Shown here one piece after another: positions 63,748 to 64,000 of a stretch of 64,000 nucleotides of DNA; within the stretch, counting starts at the first letter, position 1, and each line of letters starts with the position of its first letter. The notes beneath the pieces were generated by a model. It had not been told where the DNA came from. It made no database searches and was given only the letters and a program-made list of their open reading frames with translations. This stretch comes from Thiobacillus sp. Lineage in GTDB: Bacteria; Pseudomonadota; Gammaproteobacteria; Burkholderiales; Thiobacillaceae. The stretch lies in contig JADFDC010000001.1 in NCBI GenBank assembly GCA_018263115.1, forward strand, positions 62,001-126,000. The letters run 5' to 3'. The position numbers were made by a program, and so were the translations under genes.

Positions 63748-64000
<253 letters not shown>

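Overview
The window is a gene-dense bacterial chromosome segment with moderately high GC (by eye), almost no non-coding DNA, and no rRNA, tRNA, insertion sequence, prophage or CRISPR array that I could find. Gene content and order point to a betaproteobacterium. The markers are accB-accC-prmA-DUF3426 with aroQ, TlpA, DsbD and CutA; argH next to algZ-algR and hemC-hemD-hemX-hemY; cyaY divergent from lptM-lysA; radC next to rpmB-rpmG; and purM-purN-DUF3108. A Nitrosomonadales-type organism (Gallionellaceae/Sulfuricellaceae-like) is my best guess, but this is inference from synteny and protein style, not a database result.

Layout. 1-7.6 kb (minus strand): a tandem glycine riboswitch with a terminator-like platform precedes lipA-gcvT-gcvH-gcvPA-tpx-gcvPB, followed by dgkA and the start of a FimV-family gene that runs off the left edge. 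7.6-15.2 kb (minus): DUF3426, prmA, accC, accB, aroQ, a TlpA thioredoxin, a DsbD with a duplicated N-terminal domain, and cutA. 15.2-25.3 kb: fxsA, an epimerase-like protein, a 2Fe-2S flavoreductase, the haem cluster hemC-D-X-Y, a periplasmic thioredoxin-like gene in opposite orientation, the AlgZ/AlgR two-component pair and argH. 25.3-29.2 kb: a MarR regulator with four C-terminal cysteines, a strong promoter overlapped by tandem palindromes, a cytochrome P460-family gene, then cyaY, lptM-lysA and an AlgP/histone-H1-like repeat protein. 29.4-36.4 kb: an RND efflux pair, a small hypothetical gene, thioredoxin, hda and nadA. 36.4-36.7 kb: a 275-bp highly structured repeat with 27-bp perfect terminal inverted repeats. 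36.6-49.4 kb: yjdF, lnt, a GGDEF protein, dut-coaBC, radC, rpmB-rpmG, desaturase, MscS channel, acyl-CoA synthetase, an RsmB-like methyltransferase and a hypothetical gene. 49.4-57.3 kb: psiE, a YdcH-like gene, then purine genes purE-purK, purN, purM and a single ORF joining an AI-2E/PerM transporter to PurC, with two DUF3108 genes. 57.5-62 kb: a DSF-type quorum-sensing cluster (rpfG-rpfC and convergent rpfF). 62.3-64 kb: a TauE/SafE permease, an EVE-domain protein and the 3' part of argB.

How genes work together. The glycine operon couples lipoate synthesis (LipA) with the cleavage system that needs lipoylated GcvH, probably under one glycine sensor. The haem, acetyl-CoA carboxylase and purine genes form classical housekeeping operons. 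Signalling is notable: AlgZR, a GGDEF cyclase with an apparent I-site, and RpfGCF suggest cell-density-dependent c-di-GMP control.

The most unusual items are the MarR-Cys4/P460 module with its tandem operator, the PerM-PurC in-frame fusion, the structured repeat element that supplies the C-terminus of YjdF, the tandem nDsbD domains, and the riboswitch-led lipA-gcv operon that carries tpx. Several start codons were moved from the ORF track using ribosome-binding sites or family N-termini; each case is noted. Four features absent from the track were added from the raw sequence: the partial fimV, lptM, rpmG and the riboswitch.
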